From Opisthocomus hoazin (lineage: Eukaryota > Chordata > Aves > Opisthocomiformes > Opisthocomidae): a DNA stretch of 64,000 nucleotides. The translations under genes were made by a program, and so were the position numbers. A model generated the notes under the pieces. The model saw only the letters and a program-made list of their open reading frames with translations. It did no database searches and was not told where the DNA came from. The stretch covers positions 3,658,001 through 3,722,000 of the forward strand of contig NC_134443.1 in NCBI RefSeq assembly GCF_030867145.1. The letters are read 5' to 3'. Position 1 is the first letter of the stretch, and each line of letters starts with the position of its first letter. Positions 31,861-44,720 of this stretch are shown piece by piece.

Positions 31861-34800
31861 CTCAGCTGGCAAGAACTGACTTTTACACAAATTTGCCTGT
31901 GAAGTCACATGGTGCTAATGAGAAAAGGCACAGCACTAACAACCTCAGCACATGTAATGCAAAACCAAAGAATGTGGGTTTCCTTTTACTGATGCTATGG
32001 GGCTTTGGAAAGGTTTACGGCTGTCTCGACAAGTAAAATCCAGGTAGAAGTGGTGGGAAAGAAGGCAGGAATTTAACTTCTATCAGACAAAACCCTTTCT
32101 GCTGCAAGAGATGCCCAGGAAATCAATAATCCTTGAAGTAATTTACTCCATGAACCAACTGTAGGGACAGTGTAGCGCTGTACTCCCACCAGTACCTTGA
32201 GAAAAGTTGAAGTCTAGAAAACATCTATCTACAGGGTGAACAAAGGCTGCACTTAAAAAAAGTCATATAATAAATCTTAGACACATTTATAAAGCACCAA
32301 TATAGAACAGAAAGGAAGATTAAAATCTCACACAGCCTGTGGCTTCACTATATGTGTTCCTCATAGGAGGAGACAACAGCAACTCTTTTAATATGGTTTG
32401 GGGAGGCTGCACCTCAAAAGCAGTGCCTATTTTGAAGTCTTTAACAGTTTTGTCAGCAAGCAGAAAACCTGGAGATGAAGTACTAATTTGCACAAACCTC
32501 AGAAGAATGACTGTGGCTTTATCGGCAGCCGCATCCCAGGAGTCAGAGGGCAGATGGGTTTCAAAAGAACCCCAGTTCCTCCTGACTAAAACTGGACTGG
32601 GGCTTGTTGCAGGTCTGCAACCTGCCTTTCCCTTCTCAGTGCCTATGTTCTCACACATCTTTGGGTATCACATAGCCCAGCAGCATGCAGGCCCAAATTT
32701 TTACCAGCCAAGCAGCACTCAACATCTGGAGGAACGCCTGCTCCGATCAAACCTAATTGCACCAGAAACAGGAAAGGTCCAGGAGTTTGAGCAGGTCCTA
32801 GGTGAAAATAGCACATTTCCAACACAGAAAGTATGGAGAGAACCAGCCACTGCAGGGAAATGGATGTGCCACAGGCTGCACCCCCACGAGCACCCCTTGA
32901 TGAGCAGCACTACTGCCAGGAGTGCCAGCAGAGCCGTCCCACCTTCTCCCCGTCCTCGTCCCAGCACACGCCCCTGCTGGCACAAGGACATGGCCACGGG
33001 CCACACGGTACCAAATACTCCCCACTGAATGCTAGAAAGCAACACGCAACTTTCAAGTCCTCGGGCCACCTGCTAAGCATCCTTTTGCCTTTAATAATTT
33101 GGCCAGGCTTCCCCAAGGTACTGACTGTCCCTCTGCTATCTCCATACATGACATACTTGGAAAGCAGAGACTGAAGCGAGCAGCATAGATGCAGGTAGGT
33201 TATTTCTGGTGCAGGGGGATGACAATACACCCATTTCTGTGGAAACAGATGACAATGAAATACAGTAAGCTAGGCAGCATGTTTTAAGACAAGAGTAACA
33301 TCCCTCTTTAGATACAGACAGGGAGGTGTTTATAATGTGTCCTCAGCCCATAGAACTGCAATGGGAGTGAAAAAACTGCAGGGGGTCCAAGCAAGATGCA
33401 AGTTGGCCCCCAGCTCATCCCTGATCACCTTCCAGCATCACATCATTTGCCGCACACAGAAAGAACATGAGTCATGAGCAAGAATGCAGTGGACTAGGGT
33501 GAACCAAGATAATTTACTACCTTATAAACAGCTGGGAAAGACCTTTTGCAAGACAAAGACTTAAGCAGTAAAATGGCTGCTGAAGTGTGTTTTACTTGAG
33601 CTGTAAGATATCACCTCATGTCAAGTTGCTCTAGGGCAGCATCATCAGTGCCAAGAGATTCAAAAATCTCTTTGCACACCTGAATAAACAGCAACAGACA
33701 ACATGTATCAGAGCTGGGACTGTTTTGCGGTAGCCACAGCTAAAGGTTTTGTAGTATACACAACTACCCTACCACCTAATAAAACCTTCTCCAAGAGTCA
33801 CCAAAGAGCCAGTCCCACCAAGCTAAGGATAAAGCTTTAGAAGCTGCACGCTCGCAGACAACGAAGCCTATTAACCCATGTATTCACAATGGGGACAGAT
33901 TTTACCAAAATCCTCACAATTTGCAAGGTATATTCTTGTCTTTTTCCTAAACTTGTAATCCCATCTTTATTGGTTTTTTGTTCTTTTACTAGCCATGTCA
34001 GAAACACCCAAAATGCAGCCAGGTACCTTGCACTTGATTTGACACCCCCCCCCCCCCATCACATGCGTCTGTGGTCGCAGAAAGGCCACTGCCTTTCTGA
34101 GCCTCGCTTCATCTGCAGAACTGTGACTGGGCTCTTCTAAAACACATTCATCAGTGACTCCTGCATTTTTATCCCCCTGAAAAATAACGTATCGTTGTGA
34201 GACACGCAGCCAGTTTCAGAAGCTTTTGCCTTCAGTGCCATGGGCTGGCATTGTTGGCTGTACTGAAGCTTGTTGGGTAAGGGCACAATTCAGCAAGTGG
34301 CTGATTTTCTACAAACTTACAGTTAAATTACAGCGGATGTTCTTTTCAAAGGCAACTCATCTGTCATCTTACTACGTAAGATATACACAACTGTTTGAAA
34401 ACCTTTCCTCCCAACTGTGCAGTTGGTGGTACCACAGCCCTATAAAAACAGGAGATGGGACCTTCCAGTCCCCAGCTCTAGAAACTTCCACCGCAAAAAA
34501 CAAGGATAAAATCCTCCCCCTCACTATCCTCAAGGACTTTCCAAAACTTAATATTATGTTATTAGTGGCAATATCAACAACATGACACTCGGGCACATGC
34601 TTAAGCAGGGAGGATGCTGTGACCTTAGCGTTCCTCATCCTGCAAAACAGATGCATTGTGGGGGATCCAAAGTAGCAGAGACCGTGACAACACGCCTTTA
34701 GAAACACTCAAAGAGTCTGCTAGAAAGCAGGTTAGGTGCACTCCCACTGTCACCCATCAAGACACACCACCTTCCATGCACACATGTACAATTACAGACA

Positions 34801-35513
34801 CATAACCAAATTTCATATGCAAATTTCATTAGCAAGATGGTGTTTCTAATAAACCTCTGTCCCAGAGTCTATAGCAACAATACTGTGAAGTTAAGCATCC
34901 ACAAGGCAAAAACAGTCCCTCTTTCTTTATTCTTCACAGAAAACTGCTATTAGCAATCTGTGCATGCTGCTAGCATCATGAGACCCAAAAAACTCTTAGG
35001 TGTGATGGAGTTTGACGTCTCTGGCAGGACAGAGCCATTCATGACGCATATATTCAGAGTGCATTTGAGGGTCAAGGGACTGAATGTCTCCTTCCTTCCG
35101 GGAATGACGATCCACCTAATTCTAACAAAGCATCATCTTATTTTCACTTTAAAAAAATAAAATAAAATATATAGTATTTTACCCCTAAAATGACTTCTTC
35201 ATCTGCAAATTGCCATCCTCCCCCAGTGCTATGCTTCATGCATTGCAATGAAGGCACAGTGCCTCAGTTTACTGTGGATACCCAGCTGCGTCAGGACAGC
35301 ATGGGCACAAGCTGCCCGACTTCTCCAGGTGCAACTGATCACTCCCAGCCTCTCCCAGAGCAGGACATGGCAGTGACACCCACCCAGCATCTCCCAGCAC
35401 CAGAGAAGGCAGCACTGTGCCAGCTGCTTGCGCAAGCTCTGCGAAGTCCCTTCCATCCCCATGCTCCTTCTAATCTCAATGTTTCAGCTTTTGTGCCTTG
35501 TCTCTAAAAAGAA
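31861..35513. other. Unassigned non-coding sequence
   Basis: Contains the longest open frame outside repeat DNA except the one discussed at the CpG island: 229 codons at 32339-33028 on the plus strand. It has no recognisable domain and its Ser/Pro-rich C-terminal part looks compositional, so I do not call it a gene. A run of 13 C lies at 34045-34057. No transposon ends were recognised. Confidence 0.4.
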
Positions 35514-35516
35514 CTA

Positions 35517-35536
35517 AACAAACAAACAAACAAAAA
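35517..35536. repeat. (AAAC)n simple repeat
   Basis: Five or so AAAC/CAAA units followed by an A/C-rich tract up to about 35585, just before the CR1 3' end. Confidence 0.8.
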
Positions 35537-35622
35537 GACCACAACCACCACCAAAACCAAACCAAGAAAAAAAACCCAAACAAACACTCAGAGGATTTTT
35601 CTGGTAACCCAAATCCTGTCTA

Positions 35623-35905
35623 TCACAGAATCACAGAATAGTAGGGGTTGGAAGGGACCTCTGTGGGTCATCTAGTCCAACCCTCCTGCTGAAGCAGGGT
35701 CCAGGCGGGTCTTGAATGTCTCCAGAGAAGGAGACTCCACCACCTCCCTGGGCAGCCTGTGCCAGGGCTCCGTCACCCTCAGAGGGAAGAAGTTCTTCCT
35801 CATGTTCAGACGGAACTTCCTGTGCCTCAGTTTGTGCCCATTGCCCCTTGTCCGGTCACTGGGCACCACTGAAAAGAGCTTGGCCCCATCCTCCTGACAC
35901 CCCAC
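35623..35905 (-). mobile_element. CR1 LINE, 5'-truncated 3' end
   Basis: The plus strand opens with the CR1 terminal octamer array in reverse complement (tcacagaa twice). It continues with the familiar CR1 3' region: ggttggaagggacctctg, tctagtccaaccctcctgct, ccaccacctccctgggcagc, agagggaagaagttcttcc. The element therefore points left, with its 3' end at 35623 and a 5' truncation near 35905. Only about 283 bp remain, the usual fate of CR1 copies, and the piece has no reverse transcriptase. CR1 is the dominant avian LINE and is one of the strongest signs that this is bird DNA. Confidence 0.95.
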
Positions 35906-36039
35906 TTACACTTGTCACTCAGCCTGACACATTCACCTCTGTCCCGGCTCTGCAGGAATTGCAAACACCTCTGCTGCTCCCACGTCTTGCTTTCAGCTCT
36001 CGTTTCCTTCCAGCAACTTCCTTCTTGCTGCCCGCGTCC

Positions 36040-36825
36040 CCTCCACACCCACCCGGGACGCTGTTCCCACCAGCTCAGGCGTCTCCTGAATCAGCCCCAG
36101 CCACGCTTCTCCTGCCACGCCGGTGCAGGCCTCGCTCGCTCCAGAAGCAGAGGTTTCCCCGCTGGCCGGACAGTCTGTGGCCGGGCGAGGGGTCTCTCCG
36201 GGCGCTTTTCCTGGACCTCGGCCACGCTGAGCCCCGCGCTTTGCTGCGGCGGCTACGGCCGCGCACCCGTGGCTCCAGCCCGCCCCGCATCTCTGGCCCC
36301 CCTCCCCTCCCCTCTCGCTCCAACTTTCCCCGGCTCTGTCTCCGCGCTCCTCGGCTGGACTCGCCTGCGCCTCTTCTCTTTGGATTCCTCCCTCTTTTCC
36401 GGCGCTTCCCCCTTCGCCGCACTCCCTTTGTCCCCTCTCGGACTGCCCTTTCCGCCCAGGGCGGCCCGGCCGCCGGAGTTTCCATAGGAATGGAGGTGGC
36501 GGCTGGGGCTCTGGGCGGCGAGAAAGAGCACAAAGGGAATGGGATGACGGAGGGGAAGGGCTGAGGACGCAGGGCAGTGCTCCCGCAGGCCCAGGGGATA
36601 ACGCACCCCCTTCCCGCGGCTGCCGGCCAGGGTCTCGGCACGCAGGCAGCCCCTCGAAAGCTGTTTACTCACTGGGAGCTGTTTGTTCAGTTTTGGGCGG
36701 GGGGGGTTTCCTCCACTGGAAGGGCAATGTAACAAAGACAAGCAAAATACAATGTGGAAAGTCGTCCCCCCGCAGCGTGGCTGCGCACGGAGCAGAGCAG
36801 CCCCTCGCTGCCGCGATGGAAGCAC
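36040..36825. promoter_or_regulatory. CpG island, candidate promoter with no identified gene
   Basis: High GC with many CpG dinucleotides (for example ctccgggcgcttttc, ggcggctacggccgcgc, ggcggcccggccgcc), in sharp contrast to the AT-leaning surroundings. A GC-box-like gggcggggggg lies near 36696-36706. CpG islands mark most vertebrate constitutive promoters, so a transcript could start here on either strand. Frames of 282 codons (plus, 35716-36564, beginning inside the CR1) and about 190 codons (minus) are open because GC-rich DNA has few stops. They show no domain. The transcription unit, if any, is unseen: it could be a first exon or a non-coding RNA. Confidence 0.6.
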
Positions 36826-39789
36826 AGAACTGCTCTACAGCTTTCAGTAAAACCAGCGACTGTCTCTGCCTGACGTGATTTGCCATGCAGGTGCACAACA
36901 GACAGGTGGAATAAATGCTGCGGTGTAACAAGAAGCAAAAAAAAACCCCTCTGTTACGGGCACGAGCTGGGGTTTTACTTTGATTTATGGTTCTTGCATT
37001 ATTCTCTTTTTTATTTTTCTTGATGAATAACAGAACAAAAACGAAGAGGTATGTCACACAAAGGGAAGGTAAAAGGGGGCTCTCTAAGGAGATTTAGTCC
37101 ACCAGCAGGACCAAAGTGCCTCTGCAGATCCAATTCACAGCTGTCACTTGGCATCACTGAGCTCCACCTAAGCAGAAAGGACCGAGGGACCAGATCTCTT
37201 CTTCACAGCCCTTATCCCTCTTAGAGTTACAGCTCTTTCAAATCTGTCTGCAAACAGTTCCTCTGCCCCTACAGCTGGGACTGTGGGAATCCTGCCTTTC
37301 GTCCACCTCACAGAAAAGTTCCTTTAGAGGTGTACATGGAAATTAAATCTGTATATACACATCTCTATCCAGGTAGAACAAGACAGTTACAGCCAAGGCT
37401 TCTATTTCCAATAGAAATGAGAAAGACACAATTTTTAAATCAACCAGAAAGGTGGAGCTATTTCTGCTTTGCATGATGCACTTCCACCTGAGAATGGTGA
37501 AGATGAAGATATGTAATTGTTTTTCCATCCAGCACAAGCAAACGGGGTGTCATAGATGCTTCTTAGGCCAAACAGCTTTTTTTCAGTACATGGAGATCAA
37601 TCACATCCAAGAGATAATAAATAACTGGCCAAGAGAACATCAAGAGGATTAAAGTTTCACTAATTCCTGGGACACTGAAAAGCAAAGAGGAAAGCTTACC
37701 CGAAGCCAGCATTTCTGGAGACTTAATAGGATTCTCAGTCACAAGCTTGTCTCTATCACACCTCTCACATGCAAATTATCTATATTCTCTCTAACTGGCG
37801 ATAATTGTACTAACGCTTTGTCTTCTTCCCTCACTCCCCTTTCCTCCTATCCCAGAGTCTTACCTCACTTCCCTTGGGCTGTCTTCTAATGGCTTGTCAC
37901 CTGCTACAGCCAGGTAGCTCTGTCCTGCCATGAAAGGGCTCACAGGTAGCTCCTACCAGCACTTTCGCAGGAGTATGGAAAGAAAGCATCTGTGGGATGG
38001 AAGAAGGTCTTTATCAACTGAGTCAACCCAGCTGCAGCAGTGCCTCCCCACATCAGACTCAGCACCATCCCAGTCAATAGTAGTTAAAAGCCAGGCAAGG
38101 AGCATCTGCTTTGGGTGGGGTTGGGTTAGATGATCACCAGAACAACACAGGCTACCCAGTGATGCTACAAGCTTAGACCTTGGGCTGGGAGATGCATCTC
38201 AAGGGAGAGGAGAGGACCAAAGCCCAGGGCAAAGCCATGTGGCTCTTACCATCCTGTTCCTGGGAGAGGTGCGTACCTGCCGTTTCCCTGAGGAGCATCT
38301 GCAGCTCAGCATCTTCCCAAGCCTGATGGCTTACTTTGAGTGTGGCTGTTGTAGTAACAAGGACTGCATGAAAAATTCCTCCTCCCTCCACGTGAACTGA
38401 ATGCATCTGTTAAGTCCCCACCTGCACTGTGGCCAGGTCCCAGGAGACCAATATCTCTGTGTGCCCGTGTCTCCATTTCCAAGTACCAGGAAAGCAAACT
38501 GCTGGGGAGCAACATGGATGCAAGTATAGCAGCTGCCTTCAGTCATCCGTCTGCCGAAAAGGATTCAGAGGGTCACCAGCAGATTTCTGAGGATGGAGAT
38601 AGCAACAGAGAGACACATCGGTAGGAGTGGCAACGCACTGCAAACTATTCATGTAGGTTTCACTTACGAAAGTTATTGCTGCAGGACAGCAGTGGGGCCA
38701 AAGATCCTCAGGAGGTTGAAACAAGCCCTGGGCTTTTATCTGGCTAGCATAAATAGGCACAACCCTGTCAATGCTGAACAGGAACAGCAGGATTGCTTTC
38801 TCCTCTCATCCAGAGAGGAGAAAGACCCTTACTTGGAAGCTGGGATCCCAGAACTGGTGAGTGTAGTTACTCTGGAGAACACCAATTTCAGGAGATAGGT
38901 GATGTATTTAAATGCTGAGGCTAAAGAAACTGGAAAAAGGGTGCTCACAGATCTCCAAAAACTCTTGTGGCTGGTTTGCAGAACCAGAGGGTGCTGCCCA
39001 CTGACGCCCTGCCAGGACTCATGAGTGGACAAGAGGCCACAAGAGTCCGCATGGGTCCTGGGCGTCCCCTCTGCCAAGTCCCCATTTTACTGGGGCTCTG
39101 TCATTTCTGCTGCTGGTGGGAAGGATCCCTGTAGACAATGCTGGGTCAGAAGAGGCTGAACAGCTCTTTTACATCCCCTTTGCCTTTCCTGCTACACCCG
39201 AGCCACGTTGGAGGAAGAGTCTTTTGAGGTCCACAACCCAACCTCCTGCTCAGAGCTGGACTTCCACCAGTACTAGATCATATTGTGGGATACTCTGACT
39301 CTAAAGAGCTTTATGGCAAGTTTTAATCACATTTATTCCCTCTCTAACATCCCCTTATGCTGTGCTTTAATTGTTCTGTTCCCATACATGCCCACTTGGT
39401 GCCACTGCTACTCCAGGTTTCTCCAGAGTAGCAAAGCGTCAGGTGTGAAAGCCTGTGGTAGAGCAGGAAAAAAAACGTCCAAGGCAAGCCAAATAGAACA
39501 AAGTTTTGGAAAATAAAATAGGGTTGTCACAAGGCCCATGGGGACAGTTACCGCAAAGTTTTCCTATAGCAAGACCGTTTCTTCATGCTATGGAGAGGTA
39601 GAGACATGCTGGTCCTCCAGCTAACCTGGCCGTGGGAGCTCGAGCACTAAAACAACAACGGATCTAACTACTCCGTCAACTGTTTACGGTATCCTCAGAG
39701 TGTTTGGACACCCTGGGGACAAAGCAGCTGGGGGCTGAGCAAGAGAATGGCACTCTCTGAGGTAGCTCAGGCCGGGACTCAGTGCCCCT
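36826..39789. other. Unassigned non-coding sequence
   Basis: No frame longer than about 101 codons and no recognisable family. A short stretch near 38113-38140 (ggttgggttagatgatca) resembles the extreme 3' region of CR1 but is too short to assign. Confidence 0.4.
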
Positions 39790-39885
39790 GGCTGAGCTGA
39801 AATGGGATGCCTGGCATGTGGTGTAGGGTGAGGCTGGTCAGGGTTATTGAGGTCTATTAGTGCCTTCAAGGCCACTGCCATTGTG
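39790..39885. repeat. Dispersed repeat fragment, copy 1
   Basis: Shares the block gtgaggctggtcagggttatt, followed by a ggtctattagtgcc-type word, with 62255-62310 (gtgaggctggtcagggccatt). Both copies have the same orientation. A low-copy interspersed repeat or old transposon remnant is likely. The family is not recognised. Confidence 0.45.
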
Positions 39886-40513
39886 GTGGGATAAAAAAAA
39901 AGCTCAGCTGACACCTGCTGGCCCTTTCATCTCAGCTAAGCATGATATGAGTACCCACAAAGTGGTGTGCTACCAACTTATTTATGCCTTTGCTTCTGCA
40001 GACCAAGGACCTCACTGGGCCGTTTCTTCAACCAAAATGAAGGGATTGTCCCCATACCTTGTTGAAGAGGTCCCCTCTGATCTGTTCAAAATGGTGTGTG
40101 TTAAAGAAAGGGGACTGAGCAAGGCTTAGGTCTCAGGAGCTGGTACTTTGGAGGGGATGTCTTGGTAGATTCAGGACCAAAAGGATGAGGGTTACCTCCT
40201 TAGCCAGAGGCAAGCTGGATCAGGCAGCTGAAGGAGTCCAGAAATGGCTCAGCGCAGGTAAAGGTGCTTCCTGCCTGCATAGTCCAACACTGCAGTAAGG
40301 TAGGGGTTTTTCAGACAGACAGCATCTCTGAAACCCTTTGCAGGGCAGTTTACAGAAGATCTTCAGGTGCACAGGGAGTAGGTGCAAACTGGCGCAGAGA
40401 TGGTCCTGCAGGGGCAAGCAAAATTTATCCACAAGAAACATTAGTTTCCCAAGGCCTTGGAGGATATGCACCCATTTGATCCTTTGCATTCCCCAAGTCC
40501 AGCACGAGCATCC
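39886..40513. other. Unassigned non-coding sequence
   Basis: Ordinary intergenic DNA up to the target-site duplication of the LTR. An 89-codon frame at 39860-40129 has no family resemblance. Confidence 0.4.
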
Positions 40514-40518
40514 AAGGG
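40514..40518. other. Target-site duplication, left copy (aaggg)
   Basis: The five bases directly before the TG of the LTR are repeated directly after its terminal CA at 41655-41659. Confidence 0.7.
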
Positions 40519-41654
40519 TGTTGTGGGTTTTCACGGCATGGTTTTGGTAGCAGGAGGGGCTATAGGGGTGGCTTCTGTGAGGAGCTGCGAGAAGCTTCCC
40601 CTGTTTGATAAAGCCAGTGTTAGCTGGCTTTAGGACGGACCCACCGCTGCCCAAGGCCAAGCCAGTCAGCGACAGTTGTAGTGCCTCTGTGATAACATAG
40701 TTAAGAAAGGGAAGAAAAAAAAACTCTGGGTGAGATGGCAGTTAGAGAGGAGTGAGACGATGTGAAAGAAGCAACTCTGCAGACACGAAGGTCAGTGAAG
40801 AAGGAGGAGGTGCCCGAAATGTTGGAGCAGAGAGCCCTTCCCTTGCAACTCATGATGAAGACCATGGTGAGGCAGGTTGTTCCCCTGCGGTCCATGGAGG
40901 TCCACAGTGGAGCAGATATCCACCTGTAGCCCGTGGAAGGGACCCCACGCTGGAGCAAGTAGATGCCTGAAGGAAGCTATGACCCCGTGGGGAGTCCCGC
41001 GCTGGAGCAGGCTCCTGCCAGGACCTGCAGACCCATCGAGAGAGGAGCCCACACCGGAACAGGGTTGCCAGAATGGCTTGTGAGCCCATGGGGGGACCCA
41101 CGCTGGAGCAGCCTGTTCCTGAAGGACTGCACCCCGTGGGAGGGACCCACGTGAAGAGCTGCAGCCCAGGGGAAGGACTCACATTGGAGAAGTTTGTGGA
41201 GAACTGTCTCCCCTAAGAGGAACCTTCACGCTGGAGCAGGGAAAGAGTGTGAGGAGTCTTCTGCCTGAGGGACAAGGAGCAGCAGAGACCATATGTGATT
41301 AAGTGACCGTAACCCCCATTCCCCGTCCCCCTGTGCCACTCGGGGGGAGGAAGGAGAGAAACAGGATTGAAGCTCAGCCCGGGAAGAAGGGAGGGGTGGG
41401 GGGAAGGTGTTTTAAGATCTGGATTTATTTTCACACTATCCTACTCTGATTTGCTTGGTGATGAATTAAACTCCCTGTTCTCCCCAAGTTCAGTCTGTTT
41501 TGTCCATGACAGTAATTAGTGAGTGATTTCTCCCTGTCCTTGTCTCGACCCTCGAGCCTTTTGTCACATTTCCTCTCCCCTGTCCAGTCGAGGAGGCAGA
41601 GTGATAGGGCGGTTTTGGTGGGCACCTGGCATTTATCCAGGCTAAATCAAAACA
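40519..41654 (+). mobile_element. Solo LTR of an avian endogenous retrovirus
   Basis: Begins tgttgtgggttttcacggca and ends ...aaatcaaaaca, with conventional TG...CA termini and a 5-bp duplication (aaggg) on both sides. With no internal retroviral sequence this is a solo LTR of 1136 bp, formed by recombination between two LTRs. A TATA-like region lies near 40693 (ataacatagttaag). The middle (about 40900-41250) is a degenerate minisatellite in which a word like cccacgctggagcag recurs every 45-60 bp. The 3' part has ggtgttttaagatctgg and gatgaattaaac, near the usual polyadenylation area of this group. I recognise the type from avian genomes but do not assign a family name. The 5-bp duplication fits ERVL or ERV1 better than the 6 bp usual for ERVK. 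Confidence 0.85.
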
Positions 41655-41659
41655 AAGGG
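41655..41659. other. Target-site duplication, right copy (aaggg)
   Basis: Matches 40514-40518 and marks the right edge of the LTR insertion. Confidence 0.7.
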
Positions 41660-44600
41660 GAACATGAGTGTGAGTTTGGGTTTGCTGTATGCTGTAGCCT
41701 GATGGAGGCGAGGCTCCATGTCCCACGTTGTGCCAGTGGTAAGACTGAGCATGTATTGCCAAACAGGCACGTACACAAATACACACACACAGACTGCCAG
41801 CAACAGTACTCAACACAGCCATAAAACAAAGTACTCCGCAAACACAAACACCAATGTGTTGGTGTGAGCACTCATGTTGTTCCCCTCTCCAGCTGATCAC
41901 AATGAAAGCCTGTTAGTGGAAAGTATATATACAGATAAACAAGTAGATCCCTTCAGTAACTTACGGTGTAAATAAGGCCTAAAAGAAGCTTGTGCATATA
42001 GAATGTCAACATAGTTCTCTTTATCAGACAAACTGGCACCCTCTCGTAACAGCAAGTGAAGCTGAGCTTTCAGTCATATCATTGGTATAATTATATGCTT
42101 AATATTAGCAGATGCTTTTTAGCGTCTTGCCTGTTTAATGTTACAGCTGAACAAATAGAAACACCATAATGGCATGAATAAACATGAGCAATGTCTATAG
42201 CAGCATGAAGTAACAGGGATGAAGCATTTCACCTCTTTGCTGGTAAGGTCTCAGCGGCAGTCCCAGGTCCAGGCTTGACTCCACAGCTGGAACTGGCATG
42301 GACCAGTGCAATCAGGCAACTACAGGCACAGATGGGAAGAAATCCAGGTCCTCACAGGGCATTGTCGTGATCAGCAGCTTTTAACAGGCTGGACCATTAC
42401 TTGCCAGCCCCAGTTCAGTGGAAAAGGGAATGATCTCCCCACAGCCCTCCCAAACTGCAAGCTGGGGTTCATACGATTCCTGTTTTGCTGTGAATGTAAG
42501 ATGATGTTATCCTGCTTCTTCCCAAATATGCAACTTCAAGCCGTCTAAAATTTTCTAGGTCTTTAACAATGGTATTAGCATCTGCAACCCATGAGCTATG
42601 CAATGCCACTGCAAAGATTCCTTTTCTTTTTGACATATATATCCATGTATAAAACTATTTGCACTGCTCACTTTGCTTGGCTGTATAGCTTTTCATTGAT
42701 ATTTCAGCTTCCTAAACATAAACCCATATTTCATAGCTTATTAATAGCTACTGCTGCCAAATTCTCCTTCTCCCATTTTGAAGAACACATGAATTTTGCT
42801 TCACTTGCAAGTCTATTGTATGGTTTGTGACTGCAGTTCTCCTGGACCAGACAAACAAATGTGACAATTTGCATCATCTCTGCACAGCTTATAAATCTCA
42901 TTTTAATTGTTATGTGTTGTCTCTATCTCTGCAAGTTATAGAGATCCATGAAAGATCAAGACAAGCAAGGCGTTGACCGCTCAGCAAGGAGTCAGCCACT
43001 TGCACTGAGCGTGTACTACATCCAGCCCAACTAAAGGCTGCACCAATAAAAGACCTACAAGCCACGTTAGGACAAAGATAGTGCATTTATTAATGGTGAT
43101 TTCTAAACGCACTGCAAACAATTGCACCTGCTGACCTTGAAGGTCTGTGCCAACACAATATATGTTCCTTGTCTGCAAACTTCAGGAGTCTGGGGAAAGA
43201 TGGGGGAAGGCGTGCTCTGGAGGTGATAATCAAGCCCCAGTGACAGCTCAATTTATCACTGGGCAAGTTTCAGCATTTTGACTTGGGAGAACACTCCCTC
43301 TTGTTATTGCTTGCTTTTACTCCCAATGAAAAATCTCCAATGAGATTCCTACGACAGCTCTCTTTGCATTCCTGGCGGACACTCAGCTAGCCAAGCAAGT
43401 CTGTAAATAATTGAGAACCCATCATTCCCTTTGCAGTCCCCACCAGCACCAGCTTAGTTTGCTCTCAACAGCAAATATTTAGGGATGTAATCAATCCAAA
43501 AAATCTTAGTTTGGGTAAGAAAATGAAATGCTTTTCTGAGATCTTGATCTGATTATCTCTGGCATCCATTCTGCCTTTCTGTGACAGGCTTTCTCAGGGT
43601 AGGTGCTGTACCAGGAGGTAATTATGAGGATCACAGAAGCAGTTCAATTAACTGCAGCTAATGCTTCTTATTAGCATTTTGCTGGAGCTTGTGGAGTTTT
43701 TCAGCTGAAACAGATAAACAAGCTAAAACATTCGCATACCAAAGCTCAGACAAAAACAGAAACAAAGGAACAGGGAGAATGTCAGGAAAGCCACAGAGCA
43801 GCGTGTGAGCAGCAGGGGCTGGCTGCAAACACAGATAGTACTGTAGAGCTCTCAGGGCATGGATGCAATGCCTAGACTTTGGGAGCTTCAGCATCTGGAG
43901 AGGAGTACATATGGGTCACAGAGCACAGCTGGAGCCTGCTGTCAGAAGTGAGCAAGTCCCAACACCAGATCAGATGTCCAACAGGACATCAGATGTACTC
44001 AGAGGACCTAGGGGAAATCCAGTGCCTACTGTGGTGCCTCTGTGTTCAAACATCGACACCTTGCTCCTCTGTACAAGGTTAGCGCCTCTTTTGGAAACAT
44101 GAGCTCAGATGAGGATGCTCCATTTTGGATAGCCTTTTCCCACCTACTGTGTTGAGTTTTTGGCTGTCACAGACTCCACATCAAATAATTCATTTCATAA
44201 ATTTGTCAGCCTTTGCCTTCACATCAGCCACATCTCCTATGCCCGCTCTGCCCATCAGAAGCTGAAAAGGGAATTCAATTTTCAGTACAAATGAACCTTG
44301 ACTGCTTTGTACTATGTCCACTTTTGGGAGTGTAGTCCTCTGGCTTAAACACCTCTGCTGTTTCCCAACACACATTCTTTTTAGGAAGCAATCAAACATG
44401 GTTATACCCAGTTTGTTAGGGTGAACACACCAAATACTTTTATTCTTTTTTTTTTTCTAGGACTAGCTGTCACTCTTCGTGTGCATTAGGCCCTGCAGCT
44501 CCTTCTTGTCTGTGATAATTGCTGTGGTCATTTTACACTTAGACTCTTCTGGATCACATCCTCAGCTGCCTTCCTTTCTTCATCTTCTTCCTCATCCAAA

Positions 44601-44720
44601 TACTTTCCCAGCCAGTTCCTCCTCTCCTTTCCTTCCTTCTTAAAGGGCCTTTTCTTACTCCCTTCAAGAAATAGTAAATAAAACACCTGTTTTGAGACTT
44701 CAAAAGTGGAAAGTCAACAG
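41660..44720. other. Unassigned non-coding sequence
   Basis: AT-leaning intergenic DNA with frames of at most about 80 codons, none recognised. No repeat ends were seen. Confidence 0.45.

Noticed and set aside
32339-33028. A 229-codon plus-strand frame
   Set aside because: Long for this region, but no family, no splice context and a compositional C-terminal half. Not enough to call a gene.
35716-36564. A 282-codon plus-strand frame
   Set aside because: It begins inside a CR1 copy and runs through a CpG island where stops are rare. No domain is visible.
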